Source: Actinomadura sp. DC4
Lineage (GTDB): Bacteria > Actinomycetota > Actinomycetes > Streptosporangiales > Streptosporangiaceae
Direction: 5' to 3'
Length of the DNA: 64,000 nucleotides
NCBI RefSeq assembly: GCF_030406325.1
Contig: NZ_JAUEQY010000003.1
Location: forward strand, 372,001 to 436,000
The notes under the pieces are model-generated. The model had not been told where the DNA came from and did not search any database. It was given only the letters and a program-made list of their open reading frames with translations. Positions 7,892-15,360 of the stretch are shown here, piece after piece (position 1 is the first letter of the stretch; every line of letters begins with the position of its first letter). The translations under genes and the position numbers were made by a program.

Positions 7892-8917
7892 ATGAGATAT
7901 CGAATCTTCGGCCGTAGCGGCCTGCGGGTCTCCGAGGCGTTCCTCGGCACGATGACCTTCGGAAGCGACTGGGGCTGGGGCGCCTCGGCGGAGGACTGCC
8001 GCAAGATGCTCACCGCGTACGCGGAGGCCGGCGGCAATGTGATCGACACGGCCAGCAACTACACCGAGGGCGCGAGCGAGCGGATCGTCGGCGAGCTGCT
8101 GGGCGCGGACCGCGACCAGTTCGTGCTGGCCACCAAGTACACGCTGACGCGCGACGCCGCGAACCCGAACGCGGCGGGCAACCACCGCAGGAACCTCACG
8201 CGTTCCCTCGAACAGAGCCTCCGGCGGCTCCGCACGGACTACGTCGACATCCTGTGGGTGCACATCTGGGACGCGCACACGCCCGTCGAGGAGACGATGC
8301 GCGCCCTGGACGACGCCGTACGCGCGGGAAAGGTGCTCTACGTCGGGGTCTCCGACGCCCCGGCCTGGGTGGTCTCGCGGGCGAACGCGCTGGCCGAGGC
8401 GCGCGGCCTGACGCCGTTCACCGGGCTACAGGTGCCGTACAGCCTTGCGCAGCGCGACATCGAACGCGACCTGCTGCCGATGGCGGACGCCCTGGAGCTG
8501 TCCGTCGCCGCGTGGTCGCCGCTGGCCGGCGGGCGGCTGTCGGGCAAGTTCACCCGCTCGGCACCGGTGGAGTCCTCACGGGTGAAGCGCGCCGAGATCT
8601 CCGAACGCGACCTGGGGATCGCGCGTACGGTCGACGCCGTCGCCGACGAGCTCGGCATGGAGTCCGCCCAGGTCGCGATCGCCTGGACGATGGCGCACCG
8701 GCCGTGGGTGCACCCCATCCTCGGCGCGAGCCGTCCGGAGCAACTGGCCGCCAACCTCGCGGCGCTCGACGTACGGCTGCCGGAGGAGGCGCTGCGGCGG
8801 CTGGACGAGGCGAGCGCGATCGAGCTCGGGTTCCCGCACGACTTCATCGGCTCGACCAAGGAGTTCGTGTACGGGGCGGTGGACCGGGACGTCGTCGCGC
8901 GGAACGCGCCGCGGTGA
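7892..8917 (+). CDS. Aldo/keto reductase
   Basis: The 341-residue NADPH-dependent oxidoreductase has a TIM-barrel fold. The start MRYRIFGRSGLRVSE at 7892 matches the usual family N-terminus; an ATG at 7880 would add four residues, and neither has a clear ribosome site. Visible features are the catalytic-region NVIDTASNYTEGASE (Asp and Tyr of the tetrad), the lysine in LATKYTL, and the cofactor-site end LGASRPEQLAANL. It is divergent from the TetR gene that probably controls it. The physiological carbonyl substrate is unknown. Confidence 0.9.
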   Translation: MRYRIFGRSGLRVSEAFLGTMTFGSDWGWGASAEDCRKMLTAYAEAGGNVIDTASNYTEGASERIVGELLGADRDQFVLATKYTLTRDAANPNAAGNHRRNLTRSLEQSLRRLRTDYVDILWVHIWDAHTPVEETMRALDDAVRAGKVLYVGVSDAPAWVVSRANALAEARGLTPFTGLQVPYSLAQRDIERDLLPMADALELSVAAWSPLAGGRLSGKFTRSAPVESSRVKRAEISERDLGIARTVDAVADELGMESAQVAIAWTMAHRPWVHPILGASRPEQLAANLAALDVRLPEEALRRLDEASAIELGFPHDFIGSTKEFVYGAVDRDVVARNAPR

Positions 8918-8918
8918 A

Positions 8919-8953
8919 CCCCGGGTCGCCCTCTCTTCGGGGGCGACCCGGGG
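8919..8953. terminator. Bidirectional stem-loop terminator between convergent reductases
   Basis: CCCCGGGTCGCCC and GGGCGACCCGGGG form a perfect 13-bp stem with a 9-base loop. It is placed right after the stop of the rightward reductase and just before the end of the leftward one, so it can serve both. A U-tract is weak, as is usual in actinomycetes. Confidence 0.8.
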
Positions 8954-8959
8954 ATCTTC

Positions 8960-9985
8960 TCAGTGGCGGCTGGAGGCGGCCCAGATGTTGATGCCGGCCT
9001 CGACGGCGTCCGCGTCGATGGCGGCCAGCTCGTCCTCGGCGAAGTCGAGGTTGTCCAGGGCGCCGAGGCTGTCCTCGAGCTGGGCGACGCTGCTGGCGCC
9101 GATCAGCGCCGAGGTGACGCGTGGGTCGCGCAGCGTCCAGGCGAGCGCCATCTGGGCGAGCGACTGCCCGCGCTTCTTCGCGATCTCGTTCAGCGTCCGT
9201 ACATGGGCAAGGGTCTCGTCGGTGAGCAGGTCGGTGGACAGGGACTTGCCCTGGCTGGCCCGCGAACCGTCGGGGACCCCGTTGAGGTACTTGTCGGTCA
9301 GCATGCCCTGGGCCAGCGGCGAGAACGCGATGCAGCCCGCGCCCACCTGCTCCAGCGTGTCGAGCAGACCGCCCTCGATCCAGCGGTTGAGCATGGAGTA
9401 CGAAGGCTGGTGGATCAGCAGCGGCGTGCCCATCCCGCGCAAGATGGCGGCGGCCTCGGCGGTGCGCTCCGGGGAGTAGGAGGAGATGCCGGCGTACAGC
9501 GCCTTGCCGGAACGGACCGCCTGGTCCAGCGCGCCCATCGTCTCCTCGAGCGGCGTCTCGGGGTCGTGGCGGTGGCTGTAGAAGACGTCGACGTAGTCGA
9601 CGTCCATGCGGGCGAGCGACTGGTCGAGACTGGCGAGGAGATACTTGCGCGAACCCCACTCGCCGTACGGGCCGGGCCACATGTCGTACCCGGCCTTGGT
9701 GGACAGGATCAGCTGATCCCGGTACGGACGGAAGTCCTGCGCGAAGATCTGCCCGAAGTTGGCCTCGGCGGAGCCGTAGGGCGGCCCGTAGTTGTTGGCG
9801 AGATCGAAGTGAGTGATCCCGAGGTCGAACGCACGCCGGAGGATCGCACGCTGCGTCTCGAGCGGCTTGTCGTCCCCGAAGTTGTGCCACAGCCCAAGGG
9901 AGATGGCGGGCAACTTGAGCCCGCTCCGCCCGGTGCGGCGGTAGGAAATCTGGTCATACCTGTCATCGGCGGCCTCGTAACTCAT
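8960..9985 (-). CDS. Aldo/keto reductase, YghZ/MgrA (L-glyceraldehyde 3-phosphate reductase) type
   Basis: The 341-residue protein starts MSYEAADDRYDQISYRRTGR. The YghZ-group signatures are GLWHNFGDD, FDLANNYGPPYGSAE (catalytic Asp and Tyr), STKAGYDMWPGPYGEWGSRKY (Lys of the tetrad) and the late LIGASSVAQLEDSLGAL. Family members reduce methylglyoxal or L-glyceraldehyde 3-phosphate with NADPH, so detoxification of reactive aldehydes is likely. It is convergent with the other reductase across a shared terminator; the two are distant paralogues, not a tandem duplication. Confidence 0.9.
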   Translation of the reverse strand: MSYEAADDRYDQISYRRTGRSGLKLPAISLGLWHNFGDDKPLETQRAILRRAFDLGITHFDLANNYGPPYGSAEANFGQIFAQDFRPYRDQLILSTKAGYDMWPGPYGEWGSRKYLLASLDQSLARMDVDYVDVFYSHRHDPETPLEETMGALDQAVRSGKALYAGISSYSPERTAEAAAILRGMGTPLLIHQPSYSMLNRWIEGGLLDTLEQVGAGCIAFSPLAQGMLTDKYLNGVPDGSRASQGKSLSTDLLTDETLAHVRTLNEIAKKRGQSLAQMALAWTLRDPRVTSALIGASSVAQLEDSLGALDNLDFAEDELAAIDADAVEAGINIWAASSRH

Positions 9986-10045
9986 AAGCCGCAGTCTGCC
10001 CTGCCGCCAACCGCCGGTGAACAGCGAGGTCCGTGCGGGCGCCGG

Positions 10046-10246
10046 TCAGGTGGAGGAGCGGCGGCGGGTGTGGACGCGCCAGGACCACACCAGGAAGGCC
10101 AGGCCGATGATGACCGCGACGGCGCCCAGTACCGCGTACTGGCCGTGGCCCGACATCGAGGAGCCCTTCATCGCTCCCTCGCCCTGGGCGATCCAGATGC
10201 CGCCCAACGCGCACAGGACGATGCCGATGAGGCCGCGAATCACCAT
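10046..10246 (-). CDS. Small membrane protein (66 aa, two TM segments)
   Basis: The product has two hydrophobic segments, about residues 3-20 (RGLIGIVLCALGGIWIA) and 38-55 (YAVLGAVAVIIGLAFLVW), joined by a short polar loop and ending in a basic tail (RVHTRRRSST). This pattern fits the small two-helix inner-membrane proteins common in actinomycetes. No function is known and it has no clear operon partner. Confidence 0.7.
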   Translation of the reverse strand: MVIRGLIGIVLCALGGIWIAQGEGAMKGSSMSGHGQYAVLGAVAVIIGLAFLVWSWRVHTRRRSST

Positions 10247-10339
10247 GGTGCCGCTCCGTATCCGAAGGAAGCCTCGACGCTACTCCCGCCGCTGCGGAAA
10301 CCGGCCGAAGGCGGGCGAGCGGTAAGACTTTCGACAGAT

Positions 10340-11293
10340 TCAGCCGCGCCGGGCCGTCGAGCCGCGGACGACCAGTTCGCCCGGCAGGGACACGTCCCCC
10401 GGGATTCCGCCGTCCAGGCGTTCCAGCAGGGCGGTCATGGCTCGGGCGCCGAGTTCTTCGGCGGGCAGGCGGATCGTCGTGAGTTCCGGCTCCAGGGCGG
10501 TCGCGACCAAGATGTCGTCGAAGCCCGTCACCGACAAATCGCCCGGGACGTCCAGACCCAGGTGGCGGGCGGCCTTGTACGCGCCCGCCGCGATCAGGTC
10601 GTCGTCGCAGACCAGGGCCGAGGGGCGGTCCGGGCGGTCGAGTACGGTCAGGGCCGCGGCTCGGGCGGCGGCCACGTCGATCGCGGTCGTCGCGCGGCAC
10701 TCGACCGGGCCCAGCGCCTCGCCGCGTACGCGGAACGTCCACGCGTCGACCGCGGCGGCCAGATGGCCGATGCGGCGGTGGCCGAGGCCGTGCAGATGGC
10801 CCATGATCGACCGCATTCCGCCGGCCACGTCGAAGTTGACCGACGGCGCCTGACCCGCCGGGTCGTTGTCCATCACGACCAGCGGCAGGTCGCCCAGGCC
10901 CGTCATGCCGCCGCCGATCGAGGAGGCGAGCACGCCGTCGATGGCCTCGATGTCGATCGGGCTGCGGGCGGGGACCGCGTCGTCGTTCCAGGGGTGGACG
11001 ATGACGCCGAAACCGCGCTCCCCCGCGACGCGCGCGGCGCCGGTGTACACGGCGCCGAAGAACGGGCTGGCCAGGGTGGGCACGACGAGCAGCACCGTAC
11101 GGGTGCGGCCCAGGCGCAGGTTGCGGGCGGCGAGGTTGGGCCGGTAGCCGAGACGGCGCGCCGCCTCGCGTACGGCCCGGCCCGTCTCCGGCTTGACCCG
11201 GCCCTCGGACTTGCCGGCCAGCACGAGGGACACGGTCGACTGGGACACCCCGGCGACTCGCGCCACGTCACGGCTGGTCGGTCTCTTGGACAC
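10340..11293 (-). CDS. LacI-family transcriptional regulator
   Basis: The protein is about 317 residues. GTG at 11293 gives MSKRPTSRDVARVAGVSQ, the standard LacI N-terminus; a GTG at 11314 directly behind a GGGGGG tract would add seven residues. The HTH and hinge lie at about 5-60 (VSQSTVSLVLAGK and YRPNLAARNLRLG), followed by a periplasmic-binding-like sugar-sensing domain to the C-terminus. It is divergent from an MFS gene. A classical LacI-type palindrome lies at 12712 ahead of the GH47 gene, so it may control both transport and mannoside hydrolysis. This target assignment is inference. Confidence 0.9.
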   Translation of the reverse strand: MSKRPTSRDVARVAGVSQSTVSLVLAGKSEGRVKPETGRAVREAARRLGYRPNLAARNLRLGRTRTVLLVVPTLASPFFGAVYTGAARVAGERGFGVIVHPWNDDAVPARSPIDIEAIDGVLASSIGGGMTGLGDLPLVVMDNDPAGQAPSVNFDVAGGMRSIMGHLHGLGHRRIGHLAAAVDAWTFRVRGEALGPVECRATTAIDVAAARAAALTVLDRPDRPSALVCDDDLIAAGAYKAARHLGLDVPGDLSVTGFDDILVATALEPELTTIRLPAEELGARAMTALLERLDGGIPGDVSLPGELVVRGSTARRG

Positions 11294-11326
11294 GCGACAA
11301 GGGTAGAGCCTCACCCCCCTTTAGTG

Positions 11327-11363
11327 ATACGTATGACGGACAACGCCGTAATACGTATGACGG
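11327..11363. promoter_or_regulatory. Direct repeat pair with ATACGTAT cores
   Basis: ATACGTATGACGG occurs at 11327-11339 and again at 11351-11363, 24 bp apart start to start. Each copy contains the palindrome ATACGTAT. The pair fills the gap between the divergent LacI and MFS genes, so it is a likely operator or activator site there. Confidence 0.6.
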
Positions 11364-11369
11364 GACCCG

Positions 11370-12575
11370 ATGCGCGCCTATCTCGACTTCCTCCGCAAGC
11401 CGTACGCCGCCCGCCTGCTCGGCGGCACGCTGCTCGGCCGGCTGCCGAACGGGATGAGCGCCCTCGCCATCGTCCTGTTCGTCCGCGCGCACGGCGGGGG
11501 CTACACGCTCGCCGGTGTCCTGTCGGCCCTGTACGGGCTGGCGATGGCGGCGGGCCAGCCCGTACTCGGGCGGGCGATGGACCGGTTCGGCCAGCCGCGC
11601 ATCCTCGCGTCCGGGGCGGTCGCGGCGGCCGCCGGGTTCGCGACGCTCGCGGCGTTCGGGCTGCACCCGCTGCCGGTGGCGGTGGCCGGCGTACTGCTGG
11701 CCGGATTCGCGACCCCGCCGCTGGAGGCGGGGCTACGGGCACTGTGGCCGTCGGTCCTGGCCGGGCCCGCCGAGGTGCAGGCCGCGTACGCGCTGGACGC
11801 CGCCGCCCAGGAACTCCTGTTCACCTGCGGGCCGCTCCTCGTGATCGCCGCCGCCACCATCTCCAAGGAGGTCGCGCTGCTGCTCACCGGACTGCTCGGC
11901 GTGGCCGGCACGCTCGTGGTCACCTCGTCGCGGCCCTCGCGCGCCTGGCAGGGCGAACGCGCCGGCGGGCACTGGGCCGGGCCGCTGCGCTCCCCCGGCA
12001 TCCGCGTGCTGATCGCCGCGCTGACCTTCGTCGGCGTCGCCCTCGGCGTGATCAGCGTCGCCGTCGTCACGTACGCCGACGAGCGCCATCTCTCCTACGC
12101 CTCCGGCAGCATGCTCGCGCTCAACGCGCTGGGCGCGTTCGTCGGCGGCGTGGCGTACGGGCGGCGGCCGCGGACGGGCCCGCCGTACCGGCGGCTGGCC
12201 CTGCTGATGGCGGGCCTGGCCGCGGGGTACCTGCCGCTCATGTGGGCGCCGGCGTTCCCGGTGATGGTGCTGCTGGCCCTGCTCAGCGGCGTCTTCCTCG
12301 CCCCCGTGCTGGCCTGCACGTTCACGCTCGTGGACGGGCTCGCGCCGCGCGGCACGGTGACGGAGGCGTTCGCCTGGCTGGTGACGGCGTTCGGGGTCGG
12401 CAGCGCGTTCGGCGCGGCGCTGGCCGGGCTGGCGGGCGACGCCGCGGGCGCGCGCGGGGCGTTCGCCGTGGCGGGGGCGGGCGGCGCGGTCGCGCTGCTG
12501 ACGCTGCTCGCCGGCGGCCCGATCCGGCCCGCGCCGCTCGCGCGGGAATCGGCCGTCGGCCAGGATCAGTTGTGA
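11370..12575 (+). CDS. MFS transporter (12-TM permease)
   Basis: The 401-residue protein starts MRAYLDFLRKPYAARLLGG and is almost entirely hydrophobic, with roughly twelve transmembrane segments. Small charged loops such as GRAMDRFGQPR occupy the place of the MFS loop 2-3 motif. This looks like an exporter of the drug/metabolite type. No ribosome site is clear before the ATG at 11370, so the start is tentative. The substrate is unknown. The neighbouring LacI regulator and shared repeats suggest co-regulation. Confidence 0.88.
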   Translation: MRAYLDFLRKPYAARLLGGTLLGRLPNGMSALAIVLFVRAHGGGYTLAGVLSALYGLAMAAGQPVLGRAMDRFGQPRILASGAVAAAAGFATLAAFGLHPLPVAVAGVLLAGFATPPLEAGLRALWPSVLAGPAEVQAAYALDAAAQELLFTCGPLLVIAAATISKEVALLLTGLLGVAGTLVVTSSRPSRAWQGERAGGHWAGPLRSPGIRVLIAALTFVGVALGVISVAVVTYADERHLSYASGSMLALNALGAFVGGVAYGRRPRTGPPYRRLALLMAGLAAGYLPLMWAPAFPVMVLLALLSGVFLAPVLACTFTLVDGLAPRGTVTEAFAWLVTAFGVGSAFGAALAGLAGDAAGARGAFAVAGAGGAVALLTLLAGGPIRPAPLARESAVGQDQL

Positions 12576-12711
12576 TCGCCGCGTAGTTCGGTCAACCAGC
12601 GCGGCACCGACACGGCCGACCGGTACGTCTTCACCCGCAACGTCGCCCCGCGGGCGGCGGAGGCGGCCGGGATCGGTCAGCCTCATCGCCAACGATCCTT
12701 ACGAGTGGTAC
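12576..12711. other. Short gene-poor gap with possible coding remnant
   Basis: No gene is supported here. One plus frame reads GTDTADRYVFTRNVAP and another LIANDPYEWYDNVV, which look protein-like but have no start or continuity. They may be remnants of a lost gene. Confidence 0.3.
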
Positions 12712-12723
12712 GACAACGTTGTC
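12712..12723. promoter_or_regulatory. LacI-type operator upstream of GH47 gene
   Basis: GACAACGTTGTC is a perfect 12-bp palindrome with the central CG typical of LacI/GalR-family operators. It sits 28 bp before the ATG of the GH47 mannosidase gene, where a bound repressor would block transcription. The LacI gene at 10340-11293 is the nearest candidate. Confidence 0.65.
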
Positions 12724-12751
12724 AAATGTCCCGACAACACGGCGGTGAACG

Positions 12752-14152
12752 ATGGCCCCCTTCTCCCGCAGAGCCTTCCTCGGCACGCTGACCGCCGCCG
12801 GCGGGCTCGCCGTGACCGGTCTTTCCGCAGGTACGGCCGGTGCCGCCGACCGTCGCTGGCACCGGGCCGCCGACGACGTACGCGCCGAGGTGCGGCACGC
12901 CTGGCGGTCGTACAAGCGCTTCGCGTGGGGTCACGATCACCTGCTGCCGGTGAGCGGCGGGCACAGCGAGTTCTTCGACGACGCGCATCCGGTGGGGCTG
13001 AGCATCGTCGAGGCGCTGGGCACGCTGTACTTCATGGGCCTGGACGACGAGCTCGCCGAGGGCGTGCGATGGGTACGGGACAATCTCGCGTTCGGCGAGG
13101 TCAACGCCGACGTCCAGGTGTTCGAGACCAACATCCGGATGGTCGGCGGGCTGCTGTCGGGCTACCTGTGCACCGGTGAGCGCGCCCTCCTGTCGAACGC
13201 CCGCGAGATCGCCGACATCCTGCTGCCGTGCTTCACCCACTCCCCCACCGGCATGCCGTACCGCCGGGTCAACCCGTCCACGGGCGAGATCACCGGGAAC
13301 GTCAACGTGCTCGCCGAGATCGGCACGATCATCGCGGAGTTCGGCACGCTGTCGCGGCTGGTGCACGACCCGAGGTACTTCGACGCCGCGAAGAAGGCCC
13401 AGCGCGCCGTGTTCGACCGCCGCTCGCCGCTGGACCTGGTCGGTACGGAGATCAATATCGAGACCGGGGAGTGGACGGACACCAGCGCCCGCGTGGACCC
13501 GCCGGTGGACTCGTTCTTCGAGTACCTGTGGGACGGCTGGGACCTGTTCCACGACCGCGAGATCAAGCACTGGTACGACACGCTGACGGCGGCCGTGCTG
13601 CGGCGCGAGGAGGAGCGGTACGGCGGGAGACTGTGGTTCCACCGCGCGGACATGGCGACGGGCGACCTGGTCAGCCGCGAGACCTCGGAGCTCACCAGTT
13701 TCTACGCCGGCCTGCTGGGCCAGGGCGGCCACCTGCGCGAGGGCGAGGCGTACCACTCGTCATGGGCGTCGGTGCTGGACACGTACGCGCTGCTGCCGGA
13801 GGGCTATGACTACGGCACCGGTACGGCGACGGACCCGGGCAACCAGCTCCGCCCGGAGTACGTGGACGCGGCGTTCAACCTGTGGCTGCTGACGGGTAAG
13901 GAGCTCTACCGCGAACGCGCGTACGACTACTACGTGCGGCAGAAGCGCGCGTCGCGGGTCCCGAACGGCTGGACGATCGTCACGGACGTGACGACCTCTC
14001 CGGCGAAGGTCGGCGACCTGACGTCGGGGTACTGGTGGGCGGAACAGATGAAGTACTGGTACCTGATGTTCGCCGACAGCCCGCGCTTCGACTACCGGAA
14101 CAACTACCTGTCTACCGAGGGCGCGGTGCTCCGCGGCGTCATCCGGCACTGA
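12752..14152 (+). CDS. Secreted alpha-mannosidase, glycoside hydrolase family 47
   Basis: The 466-residue protein begins with a Tat signal: RRAFLGTL (residues 6-13), then a hydrophobic stretch and an AGA-A cleavage region near residue 31. The mature part shows GH47 class I alpha-mannosidase features: acidic active-site segments (FETNIRMVGGLLSGYL and DSFFEYLWDGW) and the late motif LRPEYVDAAFNLWLLTGKELY, resembling the eukaryotic LRPE-E-S-F signature. It would trim alpha-1,2-mannosides outside the cell using Ca2+. It stands alone behind a LacI-type operator. GH47 is mostly eukaryotic and sparse in bacteria. Confidence 0.85.
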   Translation: MAPFSRRAFLGTLTAAGGLAVTGLSAGTAGAADRRWHRAADDVRAEVRHAWRSYKRFAWGHDHLLPVSGGHSEFFDDAHPVGLSIVEALGTLYFMGLDDELAEGVRWVRDNLAFGEVNADVQVFETNIRMVGGLLSGYLCTGERALLSNAREIADILLPCFTHSPTGMPYRRVNPSTGEITGNVNVLAEIGTIIAEFGTLSRLVHDPRYFDAAKKAQRAVFDRRSPLDLVGTEINIETGEWTDTSARVDPPVDSFFEYLWDGWDLFHDREIKHWYDTLTAAVLRREEERYGGRLWFHRADMATGDLVSRETSELTSFYAGLLGQGGHLREGEAYHSSWASVLDTYALLPEGYDYGTGTATDPGNQLRPEYVDAAFNLWLLTGKELYRERAYDYYVRQKRASRVPNGWTIVTDVTTSPAKVGDLTSGYWWAEQMKYWYLMFADSPRFDYRNNYLSTEGAVLRGVIRH

Positions 14153-14220
14153 ACTGAACAAGGGCAGAAACCCTCGGTTCTTCCCTCGGCCGGAATCGCG
14201 CTTCGGAATGATTCGATGGC

Positions 14221-14892
14221 ATGAGCGCCACTGACGTACCGAGGTCGACCGACTGCGGAAAGCGTGAGAAACGTTTTCGTACGGTCCCGGCCGCGGCACA
14301 GATCCCGTTCGACCCGGCGGCCGAACGTGCACCGGTCGTCGACAGACCAACGCCACCGTCGGCGGCGAGAATCGCGCGCTGGTGGTATGAGAATTGTCGC
14401 GACGACGACGGCGCGCCCGGCTTCCTATTCGGGGAGATCGGCACTGATGAGCCGTTCTGTTTTCGTTGTGGATGGCTCGCTCCCGTCGCCGACGGGCGGG
14501 GGTGGCGTGGTTGGAACAACGCGGGTGGGTGGCTTGAACGCGCGCATCTGATCGACTGGCGGGCGCTACGCGACATCGGCGAGGTCGAGGCGGCGAACGA
14601 GCCGGGTAACTACGTGCTGCTCTGCGAGCGCTGCCACCGGCACATGCCGTCGTTCGACGTCGGTGAGTGGGCCGACGCTCTCGGGTGGGTCGAGGAGGGA
14701 GACCCGAACCCGCTCCTGGTCGCGCTACGCACGTTCGTCTCCGACGACATCCACTCTCGAAAGAATCTCCCGCGCGGACGAGCCCGCGCCGAGCGGCTTT
14801 CCCGACGCGTCAACGAGACCCTCACCGAGGCGTTCTACGCAACGCTTTTGAACGTCGAGTCTGACGATCCTCGACCGGCGAAAGGGCCCTGA
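14221..14892 (+). CDS. HNH-like zinc-motif protein (223 aa), possible nuclease
   Basis: No named family is recognised. The middle of the protein holds an HNH-type layout: CFRCGW (about 79-84), LERAHLIDW (about 103-111, possible catalytic His), an Asn in PGNYVLL, and CERCHRHMPS (about 132-141). Two Cys pairs would bind structural zinc, and the AHL plus N plus CxxCH set matches HNH endonuclease cores. The N-terminal 60 residues are low-complexity and proline-rich. It is single and flanked by unrelated genes. A phage-defence or mobile-element origin is possible but not shown. Confidence 0.6.
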   Translation: MSATDVPRSTDCGKREKRFRTVPAAAQIPFDPAAERAPVVDRPTPPSAARIARWWYENCRDDDGAPGFLFGEIGTDEPFCFRCGWLAPVADGRGWRGWNNAGGWLERAHLIDWRALRDIGEVEAANEPGNYVLLCERCHRHMPSFDVGEWADALGWVEEGDPNPLLVALRTFVSDDIHSRKNLPRGRARAERLSRRVNETLTEAFYATLLNVESDDPRPAKGP

Positions 14893-14936
14893 CGCCCGGG
14901 CGTCGGCCGGCCTCGTCGATCAGTGGTGGCTCGCGG

Positions 14937-15314
14937 TCACTGGTCGGGGCTGAGCGGGGGCAGGACGCAGAACTCGTTGCCCTCCGGGTCCGACATCACG
15001 ATCCACCGGACGGTCTCCGGTTGGCCGACCCGTGCTCGTTTCGCGCCGAGTGCCTCCAGGCGTTCCACCTCCCGTTCCTGGTCGTCCGGGCGTAGGTCCA
15101 GGTGGAGGCGGTTCTTGCCCGGGGTCGGGTCGGGAACGCGCAGGAAGAGCAGGTCCGGGGACACGCCGTCCTCCGGGCTGCCCTCCGGGGGTTCGAGGAC
15201 GATCTGGTCGGCGGCCTCGTGCGTACGGCGCCAGCCCAGGGCCGCCTCCCAGAAGTCCGCGACGGTCCCCGGCTCGCGGCAGTCGATGTCCAGGCACTGG
15301 ATCCTCAACGTCAT
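14937..15314 (-). CDS. VOC (glyoxalase/bleomycin-resistance) family protein
   Basis: From the ATG at 15314 the product is 125 residues (MTLRIQCLDIDCREPG); a TTG at 15326 is the alternative. The motifs are FWEAALGW, LLFLRVPDPTPGKNRLHLDLRP (with the metal-site His) and VMSDPEGNEFCVL, which fit the actinomycete VOC group annotated as glyoxalase-like. It probably binds a small molecule or acts as a metal-dependent enzyme. The substrate is unknown. Confidence 0.85.
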   Translation of the reverse strand: MTLRIQCLDIDCREPGTVADFWEAALGWRRTHEAADQIVLEPPEGSPEDGVSPDLLFLRVPDPTPGKNRLHLDLRPDDQEREVERLEALGAKRARVGQPETVRWIVMSDPEGNEFCVLPPLSPDQ

Positions 15315-15360
15315 GAGACGACTCAACGTGCTCCGGCGGCCCCGTGTCGAACGGTTTTCC

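Noticed and set aside
8963-12586. A 1207-codon open frame on the plus strand
   Set aside because: It is antisense to a reductase, a small membrane protein and a LacI gene with clear motifs, and its composition is that of GC-rich shadow frames.
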